Shown piece after piece: positions 8,212-15,119 of a DNA stretch of 16,558 nt. This stretch comes from an uncultured Pseudomonadota bacterium (GTDB lineage: Bacteria > Myxococcota > UBA796). The notes below the pieces were generated by a model. That model was not told where the DNA came from and searched no databases. It worked only from the letters and a program-made list of their open reading frames with translations. A program made the position numbers and the translations under genes. How positions within the stretch are numbered: position 1 is the stretch's first letter; each line of letters begins with the position of its first letter. The stretch is from the NCBI GenBank assembly GCA_913040875.1, contig CAJWHX010000019.1, positions 1-16,558 on the forward strand. The letters run 5' to 3'.

Positions 8212-9870
8212 ATGAGTGTTCTAGATACACCTTCTACCTACACAAACTGTCCCCCACAATTGACGGATAAGATTCGCGAACTGGACTATGAAAGAACACA
8301 CTCCGGTATTGAAACGACTCCAGATGAGACTTCGGAAGTGATTGAGTCTCTCTTTGAGCATCTCGGACGATTGTGGATGGCAGAACTTTGGCATGCCATT
8401 GAAACAAAAACGTTAACGATTCAAGATTGTGATACCATCTTGCTTGCGATCATTGACAATCTATCCCAGCCCTCTCGTCCCCTGACGACTGGACGTTGGG
8501 TCTCCTTTTCTCGTCAAATCAACACTATCTTCAAAGAGCATCAACTATCGTCCTTTGTTGAAGGTCTGGATACGATTGATTGGGGTCGAGACAATGAGTT
8601 GATAGAACGAATCATGGAGTTCAGAAATAGATTTGCTCACGGTAGTTTTGAGGCGCCAGTCGATTTGATCAATGCAGGGTATAATGATGTCAATGCCCTT
8701 ATCCAACAAGTACCTGGTTTATGGAAACAACAATGGCATGTACTGACAACCGTTGGATGGAGAACAATTACAGAAAACGGTCTGCAGGATAGTGTCTATA
8801 CGTCTGAAAGCAATGGTGTTGATCTCGTGATTGAAAAAAAAGGTGCGTTCATGAGCCTGACACCCTTTTTCACCCATTCAAACGATGGTGCAACCATCCA
8901 TCTTCCCATGTGGAAACCAATCACCGTTACAGAAGGTTTACAGCAAGAACAAATTACTGTCTGGCATCAAAAATATCGTAAAGAATATGCTGGGTTGATC
9001 AATCGTTCCGATATCATCAAGACTCGGTCATGCTCAAATATCCCAGAAGCGGTTTGGCAAGACATCGTCTCACCACTCCTCAAACCCAATCATCAAACAA
9101 CGTTACTCGTTGGACATCCAGGAACAGGCGTTTCAGATATTTTACCATCTGTCTTACGTCACAGTCAACAAGATACATCTGAAACGCAATGGATGTTTTG
9201 GGATGTGAAACCATTTGATTTGACTCAGTCAGCAGGCTGCTTTGTACGGGCGTTAGCAGAGACGTTACAAAGCGGAGTATTTACCGACAAGGACGGTAAT
9301 AAGACTAAGCGATACAAGGATTTAAAAGAGTTGTCCAAACAAATAAATAGTTTGGGTACCCTGTTAAGCAATAGTAATCTGGTCATTGTCATCGATGGAT
9401 TACAGTACGCTCATCTCTCATATCGTTTTGAACCACATACGATGATTGATGTATGCAACTGGTTGACGGAACTAAACGCCAGTCTCATATTGATTCACCA
9501 TCCCGCTGAGAACAAAACGCCTATTTTCTTCACTTCACAGGTCAACTGGCCCATACACAACATCATCGATCAAAGAGATCTTGATAACGCATACAAATGG
9601 TTGCAAGTAGAAGAGACCCCTCTATATCAAAATGTGTTGAATACATTACACGACAAACCAAATAGTTCCCTATTTGAAATTTGCGATGCGTTGGATGCTG
9701 ATGACCCCACAGCACCTGTATTTGAACCAGAGATTGAATACGCTTTGTGGCACTTGCGTCCACTACTTTCAACGAATACAGAAGTCGTACAAATCGAAGG
9801 ACAAAATCAACTTTCTACCCCAGAGTCCATACGTACATGGTCTACTTTTAGCAATGAGGTAACCCAATAA
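8212..9870 (+). CDS. HEPN-like and degenerate STAND-like NTPase protein, first gene of a two-gene system
   Basis: A 552-residue protein I do not recognise as a named family. The N-terminal 150 residues are helical and end in MEFRNRFAHG, giving Arg138-Asn-x-x-x-His143, the R-x4-H motif of HEPN ribonucleases. A short beta-rich module follows (LVIEKKGAFMSLTPFF, about 205-220). The C-terminal half looks like a P-loop NTPase: LLVGHPGTGVSD at about 298-309 aligns with Walker A but has Val307 where the lysine should be. LVIVIDGL (Asp395) fits Walker B. ATP hydrolysis is therefore doubtful and it may be a regulatory partner. I chose the ATG at 8212, which has TTGGAG about 7 bases upstream; a TTG at 8164 overlapping the radical SAM stop is less likely. 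Its stop overlaps the next ATG (TAATG). A role in defence is inferred from architecture. Confidence 0.75.
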   Translation: MSVLDTPSTYTNCPPQLTDKIRELDYERTHSGIETTPDETSEVIESLFEHLGRLWMAELWHAIETKTLTIQDCDTILLAIIDNLSQPSRPLTTGRWVSFSRQINTIFKEHQLSSFVEGLDTIDWGRDNELIERIMEFRNRFAHGSFEAPVDLINAGYNDVNALIQQVPGLWKQQWHVLTTVGWRTITENGLQDSVYTSESNGVDLVIEKKGAFMSLTPFFTHSNDGATIHLPMWKPITVTEGLQQEQITVWHQKYRKEYAGLINRSDIIKTRSCSNIPEAVWQDIVSPLLKPNHQTTLLVGHPGTGVSDILPSVLRHSQQDTSETQWMFWDVKPFDLTQSAGCFVRALAETLQSGVFTDKDGNKTKRYKDLKELSKQINSLGTLLSNSNLVIVIDGLQYAHLSYRFEPHTMIDVCNWLTELNASLILIHHPAENKTPIFFTSQVNWPIHNIIDQRDLDNAYKWLQVEETPLYQNVLNTLHDKPNSSLFEICDALDADDPTAPVFEPEIEYALWHLRPLLSTNTEVVQIEGQNQLSTPESIRTWSTFSNEVTQ

Positions 9871-12191
9871 TGTTTTTTACCAAATGGAACGATTCGCTGA
9901 GCCAAACAGATAAAGACAAACTCAAAAAGTTTACCGATACTCAAAGTGCAACCTTGAACACACCCTGTGCAAACTTTATCCAAACCACTGTACAAAATTT
10001 TAGTACCGGTCTCCAGAATGAACAAGCACTGACTGTCGATGAAGTAACACAATTAGAGAAGGAACTGGACCCTATCTATGTATGGAGGTCCGCCCATCTT
10101 CAAGCGCATCTAAAAGATCTTCCGTATCCTCTCTCTCGCAAGGCGATTGACTTTATACAACAACGATTCAGAATGGAAGAGGGTGAGGAGTTCCCTCAGT
10201 TCCCTTATCTTTTAACAGCCACGGTGTCTCTGATGGTGAGACAATGGGCGATATGTTCCATCCAAGCCTATATCACAGTATTCAAAGGCAATGACCCAAC
10301 GATGAACACACTGATTGTACAAACGTTACGTCAACCTACGGACAATCAGTGGTGGAGTTTAGTGCGCAGTTTGACTCAATGGATGATGGGAAAAACGAAA
10401 AAATCTAAGGGAAACAAAAATATCTTGGACAAGCACCCAATCTCTCATTTCGTACTTGAAATGCACAACTCTATCAAAAGGAAAATCAACCTCAGTCCAC
10501 TGGAAAAGTCGCACGAAATTTCAACTTACGCAAAGAAGCCCTTATCCAAACTCACGACTGTTGAACAAAGCATTAAGCACCTTTTAGATTTTAGAAATGC
10601 TTTGATTCACGCCTTAAAAATCGATGATGATGACGTCGACAAAGCGAGTATCGTCCTGGAAAGTGTTCTAGAAGCAACGCTATCACTAAATCGTTTCCAT
10701 CTCGCCACCAAAATAGGTCTAGACGAGTATTTGCTACAAGGTCTTTTTCCAAAATTGGTTGAATCTCCCAACTGGACCAGCAATATAGAAGATAAAGAGT
10801 TGGTGTTACTTATGGACGAACAAACATATTTGTGCACCATCTCTCCATTGATGTCTCTTGCTCAGGACATAGACAGCCTCGATGTCGAACAGGAAATATT
10901 TTTCATCAATGCAGGTTCGTTGAATCTTTTAAAGTATGTTGGATTTGTCAATGGTGAGCACAAAGATGGAAAGTCATTGGGAGCTTATGACCAATTCAAA
11001 AAATACATCGCAAGTATCCCTGTACCACAAGGGGCCACCGATCGCCCTTTGATTGATTTCAGTGATTTTGTTACAGACAAAACCAAGAACTTCGTTGGAA
11101 GAACGGATGTCCTTGACGAGATTCACGAATGCGTTTCCACACGAGGTGGACACTATTGCTTCTTGCAAGCCCTAGCTGGAATGGGAAAGAGTGCCATCAT
11201 GGCGCGTTTATTACAGCTACACCCTTATCGAACTGATGATAATAAAAAGACCGACGGTGATATTTGGCTGTACCACTATTGCATGCAAAATGATGGTAGG
11301 GACCAAGCCATTACGGCTTTACGTTCGTTAATTACGCAAATGCAATTTGCCAAAGACGGTAACGAAGGAAAACGACCGTCGATGAAAGTGGATGACTTAA
11401 AAGAAGAATTCCAGGGTCTACTCAACACCTCCCAAAAGACATTAGAAAATCGAGGGGGTAGCAAAATTGTCGTCGTGATCGATGCGTTGGATGAAGCCTC
11501 TTTCATGGGAGATGACAGCATACCAAGTTGCATCCCAGAATACATTGCAGACCATGTGGTCTTCATCTGTTCATACAGAGTGGATGCCAATTGCACAAAC
11601 ACAAGGGTTCAAAATCATTTGCAACACCTCCCAAAAGAGAAGGTCTATACATTTGAAAACGCAAAACCGTTGCGAGGGCTTGATAAGAACAATGTGTACA
11701 CCTTCATTAACTTACTATCGGATGGTGAAGAGATACAGGAAAGTACACTGGAGCATATATGGAAGGCTGCCAGCCAAGATTTAACTGATGCTGCTGACCC
11801 ATTTTATCTTCGGTTTATTGCGGATGGTGTTGAAAAGAATCAATACTTTTTGAAGCATCCAGAAACGATTCCCACCTCTCTGAATGGTGCTTTTGAGAAA
11901 ATGTGGCTCTCACTGCCGTCAGATCGAAACTTTTTGGCGCACAGACTGTTGGTCACACTCGGAATCATGAGAGATCTCGGCGATGATGAATTATTTGCAG
12001 AACTGTTTAACAGACAGTTCCCGGGTGAATCATTTACGGTCGAAGATATCGCTGCCATCCGTCGTCCAATTGGAAAATTATTGAGTTATGATGGCGACCG
12101 ATATGGTTTGTTTCATGACCGATTCAAATACTTCCTAGTGGGTGAACAACCGGACCCTATTGAACAAGCCCTGCAAACCAAACAACCGTAA
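9870..12191 (+). CDS. HEPN-like STAND/NACHT NTPase, second gene of a two-gene system
   Basis: A 773-residue protein. The N-terminal region (about 70-270) contains HLLDFRNALIHAL, with Arg242-Asn-x-x-x-His247 as the R-x4-H HEPN motif. A beta-rich module follows (LCTISPLMSL at 321-330 to LKYVGFVNG at 353-362). The NTPase begins FVGRTDVLDEI (408-418). Walker A is ALAGMGKS (434-441, Lys440; the first glycine is alanine). Walker B is IVVVIDALDEA with Asp538, Asp541 and Glu542. A sensor-like FICSYR ends at Arg570. FHDRFKYFL near 748-756 resembles the last winged-helix motif of STAND proteins. The chain ends 17 residues later with no WD40, TPR or LRR repeats, so ligand sensing must lie elsewhere, perhaps in the partner. 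GAGGT (9856-9860) and the overlapping TAATG couple it to the first gene. It is probably a nucleotide-gated RNase toxin; the function is inferred. Confidence 0.8.
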   Translation: MFFTKWNDSLSQTDKDKLKKFTDTQSATLNTPCANFIQTTVQNFSTGLQNEQALTVDEVTQLEKELDPIYVWRSAHLQAHLKDLPYPLSRKAIDFIQQRFRMEEGEEFPQFPYLLTATVSLMVRQWAICSIQAYITVFKGNDPTMNTLIVQTLRQPTDNQWWSLVRSLTQWMMGKTKKSKGNKNILDKHPISHFVLEMHNSIKRKINLSPLEKSHEISTYAKKPLSKLTTVEQSIKHLLDFRNALIHALKIDDDDVDKASIVLESVLEATLSLNRFHLATKIGLDEYLLQGLFPKLVESPNWTSNIEDKELVLLMDEQTYLCTISPLMSLAQDIDSLDVEQEIFFINAGSLNLLKYVGFVNGEHKDGKSLGAYDQFKKYIASIPVPQGATDRPLIDFSDFVTDKTKNFVGRTDVLDEIHECVSTRGGHYCFLQALAGMGKSAIMARLLQLHPYRTDDNKKTDGDIWLYHYCMQNDGRDQAITALRSLITQMQFAKDGNEGKRPSMKVDDLKEEFQGLLNTSQKTLENRGGSKIVVVIDALDEASFMGDDSIPSCIPEYIADHVVFICSYRVDANCTNTRVQNHLQHLPKEKVYTFENAKPLRGLDKNNVYTFINLLSDGEEIQESTLEHIWKAASQDLTDAADPFYLRFIADGVEKNQYFLKHPETIPTSLNGAFEKMWLSLPSDRNFLAHRLLVTLGIMRDLGDDELFAELFNRQFPGESFTVEDIAAIRRPIGKLLSYDGDRYGLFHDRFKYFLVGEQPDPIEQALQTKQP

Positions 12192-12199
12192 ATTGAATG

Positions 12200-12450
12200 T
12201 TAACCCCCAATTTTACGACGGAATTTCTGAACGATGGAGTTGATCTCTTCAATCTTAAGTACAACACCAGTGAAATGCCGCCAAAGATCCCAATACCGGT
12301 CAGGACAACAATAAAGGAATCATAGACTACCCCAGCACCCAAAACACCTGAGAGAACCAATTCTCTCAACAATCCGAAGGCCTTTGATCAAAGTGTACCA
12401 ATCGACGAATACATAACACTGAGCAATAAAGAGCGTTTTTGACCACTCAT
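12200..12450 (-). pseudogene. Relic of a MurJ/MviN-type lipid flippase gene
   Basis: A perfect GGAGGT lies 4 bases before an ATG at 12450. The reading frame gives MSGQKRSLLLSVMYSSIGTL, then TGA (12390-12388), then continues in the same frame with SKAFGLLRELVLSGVLGAG and VYDSFIVVL. That is the conserved first-helix and loop pattern of MurJ/MviN flippases (GTLxSKxxGxxRE...GAGxxxDxF). Intact members are around 500 residues. Here the sequence jumps to a single hydrophobic stretch (GIGIFGGISLVLYL), and after a shift to another frame near 12255-12270 it reads LKIEEINSIVQKFRRKIGG then TAA at 12202-12200, which looks like the basic C-terminal tail of the same family. So both ends remain, with a large internal deletion, a frameshift and a nonsense change. 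The assignment rests on motif memory. Confidence 0.6.
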
Positions 12451-12495
12451 GTAAACCTCCACGTGTAATGGATAATGGATGTATATATCAAACCA

Positions 12496-12522
12496 TTGAC
12501 CCGTTGACGGTACAAATATGAT
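12496..12522 (+). promoter_or_regulatory. Possible promoter of the dienelactone-hydrolase-like gene
   Basis: TTGACC (12496-12501) and TATGAT (12517-12522) resemble -35 and -10 boxes, but the 15-base spacer is short. It lies 62 bases before the ATG in the spacer between the flippase relic and this gene. Low confidence. Confidence 0.25.
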
Positions 12523-12546
12523 GTTTGAGACGAAAAATTACAGTCG

Positions 12547-12570
12547 GGTTGCTCAAGTGGTCAGGCAACC
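12547..12570 (+). promoter_or_regulatory. Leader hairpin just upstream of the dienelactone-hydrolase-like gene
   Basis: GGTTGC (12547-12552) and GCAACC (12565-12570) are a perfect 6-base inverted repeat with a 12-base loop, ending 13 bases before the ATG. It could be a protein-binding site or an mRNA structure affecting translation. It might also be chance. Confidence 0.3.
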
Positions 12571-12583
12571 ATAGATAGAGAGC

Positions 12584-13372
12584 ATGACTCTACATGCAAT
12601 CTCAGACTTCGACACCATCGAGTATACATATAACAACACCACGCGAACTGTTTACCACGGTGGGGATGCGAATCACCCCCTCGTCTTTCTCCTGCATGAA
12701 ATCCCCAATCCAACACCACAGGTATTTGCTCTGGGTCGAAGGTTAATGTCCGCCGGATACTGTGTACACATCCCTGTCTTTTTTGGAAAGCCAAATCGAC
12801 CATACTCGACTGGTCCGGCAATTGCTGAGTTGGGATTGGGATGTATCCGTAAAGCCTTCTCGGTCTTTGCTAGCAATGCGAGTTCTCCTGCCGTCGATTG
12901 GCTCAGAGGACTCTGCATTGACCGAATGAAGCACCTCTCACAGTCAAAAGTTGGAATGATTGGAATGTGCTTTACTGGAAATTTTGCACTGGGATTGTGC
13001 GCCGAGGATTGGATGCATGCACCAATTTTATCACAACCGAGTCTACCCTATCCTTTAACGAAGGCACACAAACGTGGATTGCATGTCTCGCCAAAGACAT
13101 TGTCAAAAGCCAAGGAGAACCCAGATCTCGAAATACTAGGGTTGCGATTTTCAGAAGACTGGATGTGCCCAAGAGAGCGATTTCAGGAACTGCAAGACCA
13201 TTTCGGAGATCGATTTAAGAGTGTAGAAATCGATTCTCGCCCATCCAACCCACACGGCATACGCAGCAGTGCGCACTCCGTGTTGACACTTGATTTTATC
13301 GATAAACAAGGGCATCCGACCCGTGACGCGTTGGATAGAGTGGTAGCCTTTTTAGACCATAGACTACGCTAA
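12584..13372 (+). CDS. Dienelactone hydrolase family protein
   Basis: A 262-residue cytoplasmic alpha/beta hydrolase. The dienelactone hydrolase pattern is present: LLHEI with Glu39 near the first strand, the cysteine nucleophile Cys129 in GMCFTG, an acid candidate Asp192 in FSEDW, and His231 in SAHSVL. A cysteine rather than serine nucleophile plus the early glutamate separates this family from ordinary esterases. Classical members open dienelactones in chloroaromatic degradation. Many environmental homologues act on unknown esters or lactones, and no ring-cleavage pathway operon is seen, so the substrate is open. A GAGAG motif lies just before the ATG. It converges with the ferritin-like lipoprotein gene, 10 bases away. 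Confidence 0.85.
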   Translation: MTLHAISDFDTIEYTYNNTTRTVYHGGDANHPLVFLLHEIPNPTPQVFALGRRLMSAGYCVHIPVFFGKPNRPYSTGPAIAELGLGCIRKAFSVFASNASSPAVDWLRGLCIDRMKHLSQSKVGMIGMCFTGNFALGLCAEDWMHAPILSQPSLPYPLTKAHKRGLHVSPKTLSKAKENPDLEILGLRFSEDWMCPRERFQELQDHFGDRFKSVEIDSRPSNPHGIRSSAHSVLTLDFIDKQGHPTRDALDRVVAFLDHRLR

Positions 13373-13382
13373 TATCTTCCAA

Positions 13383-14360
13383 CTACGCCACTTGAAGTTG
13401 TGCAACAAAGGTCTCTGCCAAATCGATGGGAGGCTGACCATCAAGTTTCGCATCCAGCGTCGCTTGTTGTAGGACCTGTTGCAAAGCATCCCACTGAGCA
13501 ATTCGAATGTCCTTGCGTTCTCCTTCTGTAAGTCGATCCATGAGGTGATTATGGATATCCCATGCCAATTGCGCATGTTCAGTTTCATCCCGTGCTATCA
13601 CTTTCATTGCGGCACGTACACGTGAGTCTGTCGCATGACGGGTTTGATACTGGGCCTTAAGTGCCGAGAACGCTTCAAAAATACAGCCTTCCACTGCATT
13701 GTCGAGAGTCAATTCAAACAAAGAACGCTGAGTCGGTTTTCCAAAATCCAAAGATGGTAAATCACAGCCTTCATCTCCTGCCAATTTGGCCATCATTCTA
13801 GCATGATGCACTTCTTCTACCGCGGCCTTCAAACACCGTCTTTGAAGAGAGATTGATACATTATGATGCACGAGTTCTGCTCGAAGTTGTAAGAAGGCTC
13901 CGACCGAGGAAGCCTCTGCATGATATGCTCGAACGAAATACCGCGCCAACTCCGAGTGCCCGGTCGCCTGTGTAAGTTTAGCAATGTCCGCATGACCTCG
14001 ACCTTCAACCGCACAGACAGTATAGTCACAAGTCACAGGGTGATTGCCATCCATATCGGGCCCTAAGTAATCGCAAGCGCAAAGATAATCGTAATAGATA
14101 CCGGCCTGCTCGGTACACAAAGAAGCGCAGGACTCTTCGGTCAGTTGTCCCTCAGCATCTAGATACCCCGAAAAGGTAGCCTCATCCAATGTCGACGTGA
14201 TGCTATCTAGACCACACATATCCTCATCAACATAGCATTCGTAAGAAAACAAGGCATCAGAAGTGACCACCGTATCAGAGGTGTCTTTCGTAGTCGCCGT
14301 ATCCTCTTTTTCACCACAAGCGATGAGGATACTGGTAAATAAAAATTGAATCGGTTGCAT
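13383..14360 (-). CDS. Ferritin-like diiron lipoprotein with cysteine-rich head
   Basis: A 325-residue protein. MQPIQFLFTSILIAC is a lipoprotein signal with Cys15 lipidated. A Thr/Asp-rich spacer is followed by a head region (about 40-118) with eight cysteines (42, 49, 78, 82, 94, 96, 111, 116), probably disulfide-bonded. From about residue 140 a four-helix ferritin-like domain carries likely iron ligands: Glu149 in YHAEASS, an E-x-x-H in VEEVHHAR (182-186), Glu229 in GCIFEAF and an E-x-x-H in RDETEHAQ (259-262). This pattern is known from uncharacterised outer-surface proteins of Myxococcota; an oxidase, peroxidase or iron-handling role in the envelope is inferred. The ATG at 14360 is preferred because AAGGAG sits 6 bases upstream; a start at 14417 would place extra residues before the signal peptide. 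Confidence 0.82.
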   Translation of the reverse strand: MQPIQFLFTSILIACGEKEDTATTKDTSDTVVTSDALFSYECYVDEDMCGLDSITSTLDEATFSGYLDAEGQLTEESCASLCTEQAGIYYDYLCACDYLGPDMDGNHPVTCDYTVCAVEGRGHADIAKLTQATGHSELARYFVRAYHAEASSVGAFLQLRAELVHHNVSISLQRRCLKAAVEEVHHARMMAKLAGDEGCDLPSLDFGKPTQRSLFELTLDNAVEGCIFEAFSALKAQYQTRHATDSRVRAAMKVIARDETEHAQLAWDIHNHLMDRLTEGERKDIRIAQWDALQQVLQQATLDAKLDGQPPIDLAETFVAQLQVA

Positions 14361-14388
14361 AAGGGGCTCCTTGTGTTCCGTACAACCC

Positions 14389-14417
14389 ACTATACACAAT
14401 TCTTTACAGCTGTCCAA
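14389..14417 (-). promoter_or_regulatory. Sigma70-type promoter of the ferritin-like lipoprotein gene
   Basis: On the minus strand TTGGAC (14417-14412) and TATAGT (14394-14389) are separated by exactly 17 bases. The predicted start near 14382 gives a leader of about 22 bases containing the AAGGAG site. This is the best promoter match I found in the window. Confidence 0.6.
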
Positions 14418-14432
14418 TACACTAGTGTATTG
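14415..14432. promoter_or_regulatory. Perfect 18-base palindrome overlapping a -35 box, candidate operator
   Basis: CAATACACTAGTGTATTG reads the same on both strands. It overlaps the outer half of the -35 box of the ferritin-like lipoprotein promoter, so a dimeric regulator (TetR- or MarR-like in style) bound here would control that promoter. The regulator gene is not in the window. Confidence 0.55.
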
Positions 14433-14590
14433 TCATAACAACAATAACAATCACGAACTTATTTATATGTAATCGGGGAACAATCCCCTAATATGAACAC
14501 TCGAATAACTCCCAACACAATTTACTAGTTGAGTAGAATGTTCCTACTTGTTACTTCCACTCATATGTACCAGTAATAAGGAAATTGAAT

Positions 14591-14923
14591 ATGTCCGACA
14601 CCTTTTCAGAATTTCACGCACACATTTACTTCACTCAAGAAACACAATCACATGCTGAGAAATTATATGAACGGATTGGTATAGAACTCCCAACAGTGAA
14701 TCAAGGTAAATTTCACCTACGTCCTGTGGGGCCACATCCTTCTTGGATGTTTACGATGGTATATGACAACACAATATTTAAAATGGTCACATTGTGGCTC
14801 ATGGAAAACTTAGACGGGTTGTCTGCGTTGGTGCATCCTATGTCTGGTGACGATATTCGGGATCACACCAAGCATGCTATATGGTTTGGTAAGCAACTAG
14901 AACTCAATATGGATAAACTGTGA
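14591..14923 (+). CDS. DOPA 4,5-dioxygenase family protein
   Basis: A 110-residue protein matching the small DOPA 4,5-dioxygenase family (COG3805). Motifs are FHAHIYF (His9, His11), VGPHPSWMF (His49), a W-L region near 69-70, LVHPMSGDD (His82) and DHT (His92). Fungal and cyanobacterial members open catechol rings by extradiol cleavage using histidine-bound iron. The bacterial substrate here is unknown, and no aromatic pathway genes are adjacent apart from the dienelactone-hydrolase-like gene about 1.2 kb away. The ATG at 14591 is preferred over a TTG two codons earlier because AAGGAA (14578-14583) is properly spaced. The length is typical of the family. It appears monocistronic. Confidence 0.85.
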   Translation: MSDTFSEFHAHIYFTQETQSHAEKLYERIGIELPTVNQGKFHLRPVGPHPSWMFTMVYDNTIFKMVTLWLMENLDGLSALVHPMSGDDIRDHTKHAIWFGKQLELNMDKL

Positions 14924-15119
14924 TTCAATGCCTCTTGAATCCGGCATGCCCCTATAATTAAAGCAATCCGAACCAAGCCAGTAGAGTTTTCAGCAACACT
15001 TCAGTCTCTCCACTCCTAGAAGATTGGAACCATCAACATCAAATCCAAATGAATCGATACTCATCATCGCAATACGGAAGGTGATACTTCACCTCTCAAT
15101 ATTCAAAGGTCGGGCAGAC
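14924..15119. other. Short intergenic spacer with a small hairpin
   Basis: This spacer separates the dioxygenase-like gene from the 3' end of the AdoMet decarboxylase gene. It holds a 6-base-pair hairpin at 15079-15094 (AGGTGA, loop TACT, TCACCT) without a following T tract, so it is a poor terminator candidate. No credible gene is seen in it. Confidence 0.4.

Noticed and set aside
12157..12372. A 71-codon hydrophobic minus-strand frame that could be a small membrane protein
   Set aside because: It is the continuation of the flippase relic after its premature TGA. Its start would be a TTG without a good ribosome site, whereas the strong GGAGGT lies before the ATG at 12450.
12388..12390. The in-frame TGA as recoding (selenocysteine or TGA read as Trp)
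   Set aside because: Other genes here end normally with TGA, no recoding hairpin is visible just after it, and the gene is also deleted and frameshifted further on, so decay is the simpler reading.
12546..12584. A tRNA D-arm-like string (GCTCAAGTGGTCAGGC)
   Set aside because: There is no matching acceptor stem, anticodon arm or T-arm, and a coding sequence starts within 20 bases.
14475..14488. GGGG-AACAAT-CCCC as an operator or terminator
   Set aside because: It has a four-base stem only, no T tract and no clear promoter beside it, so it is too weak to report.
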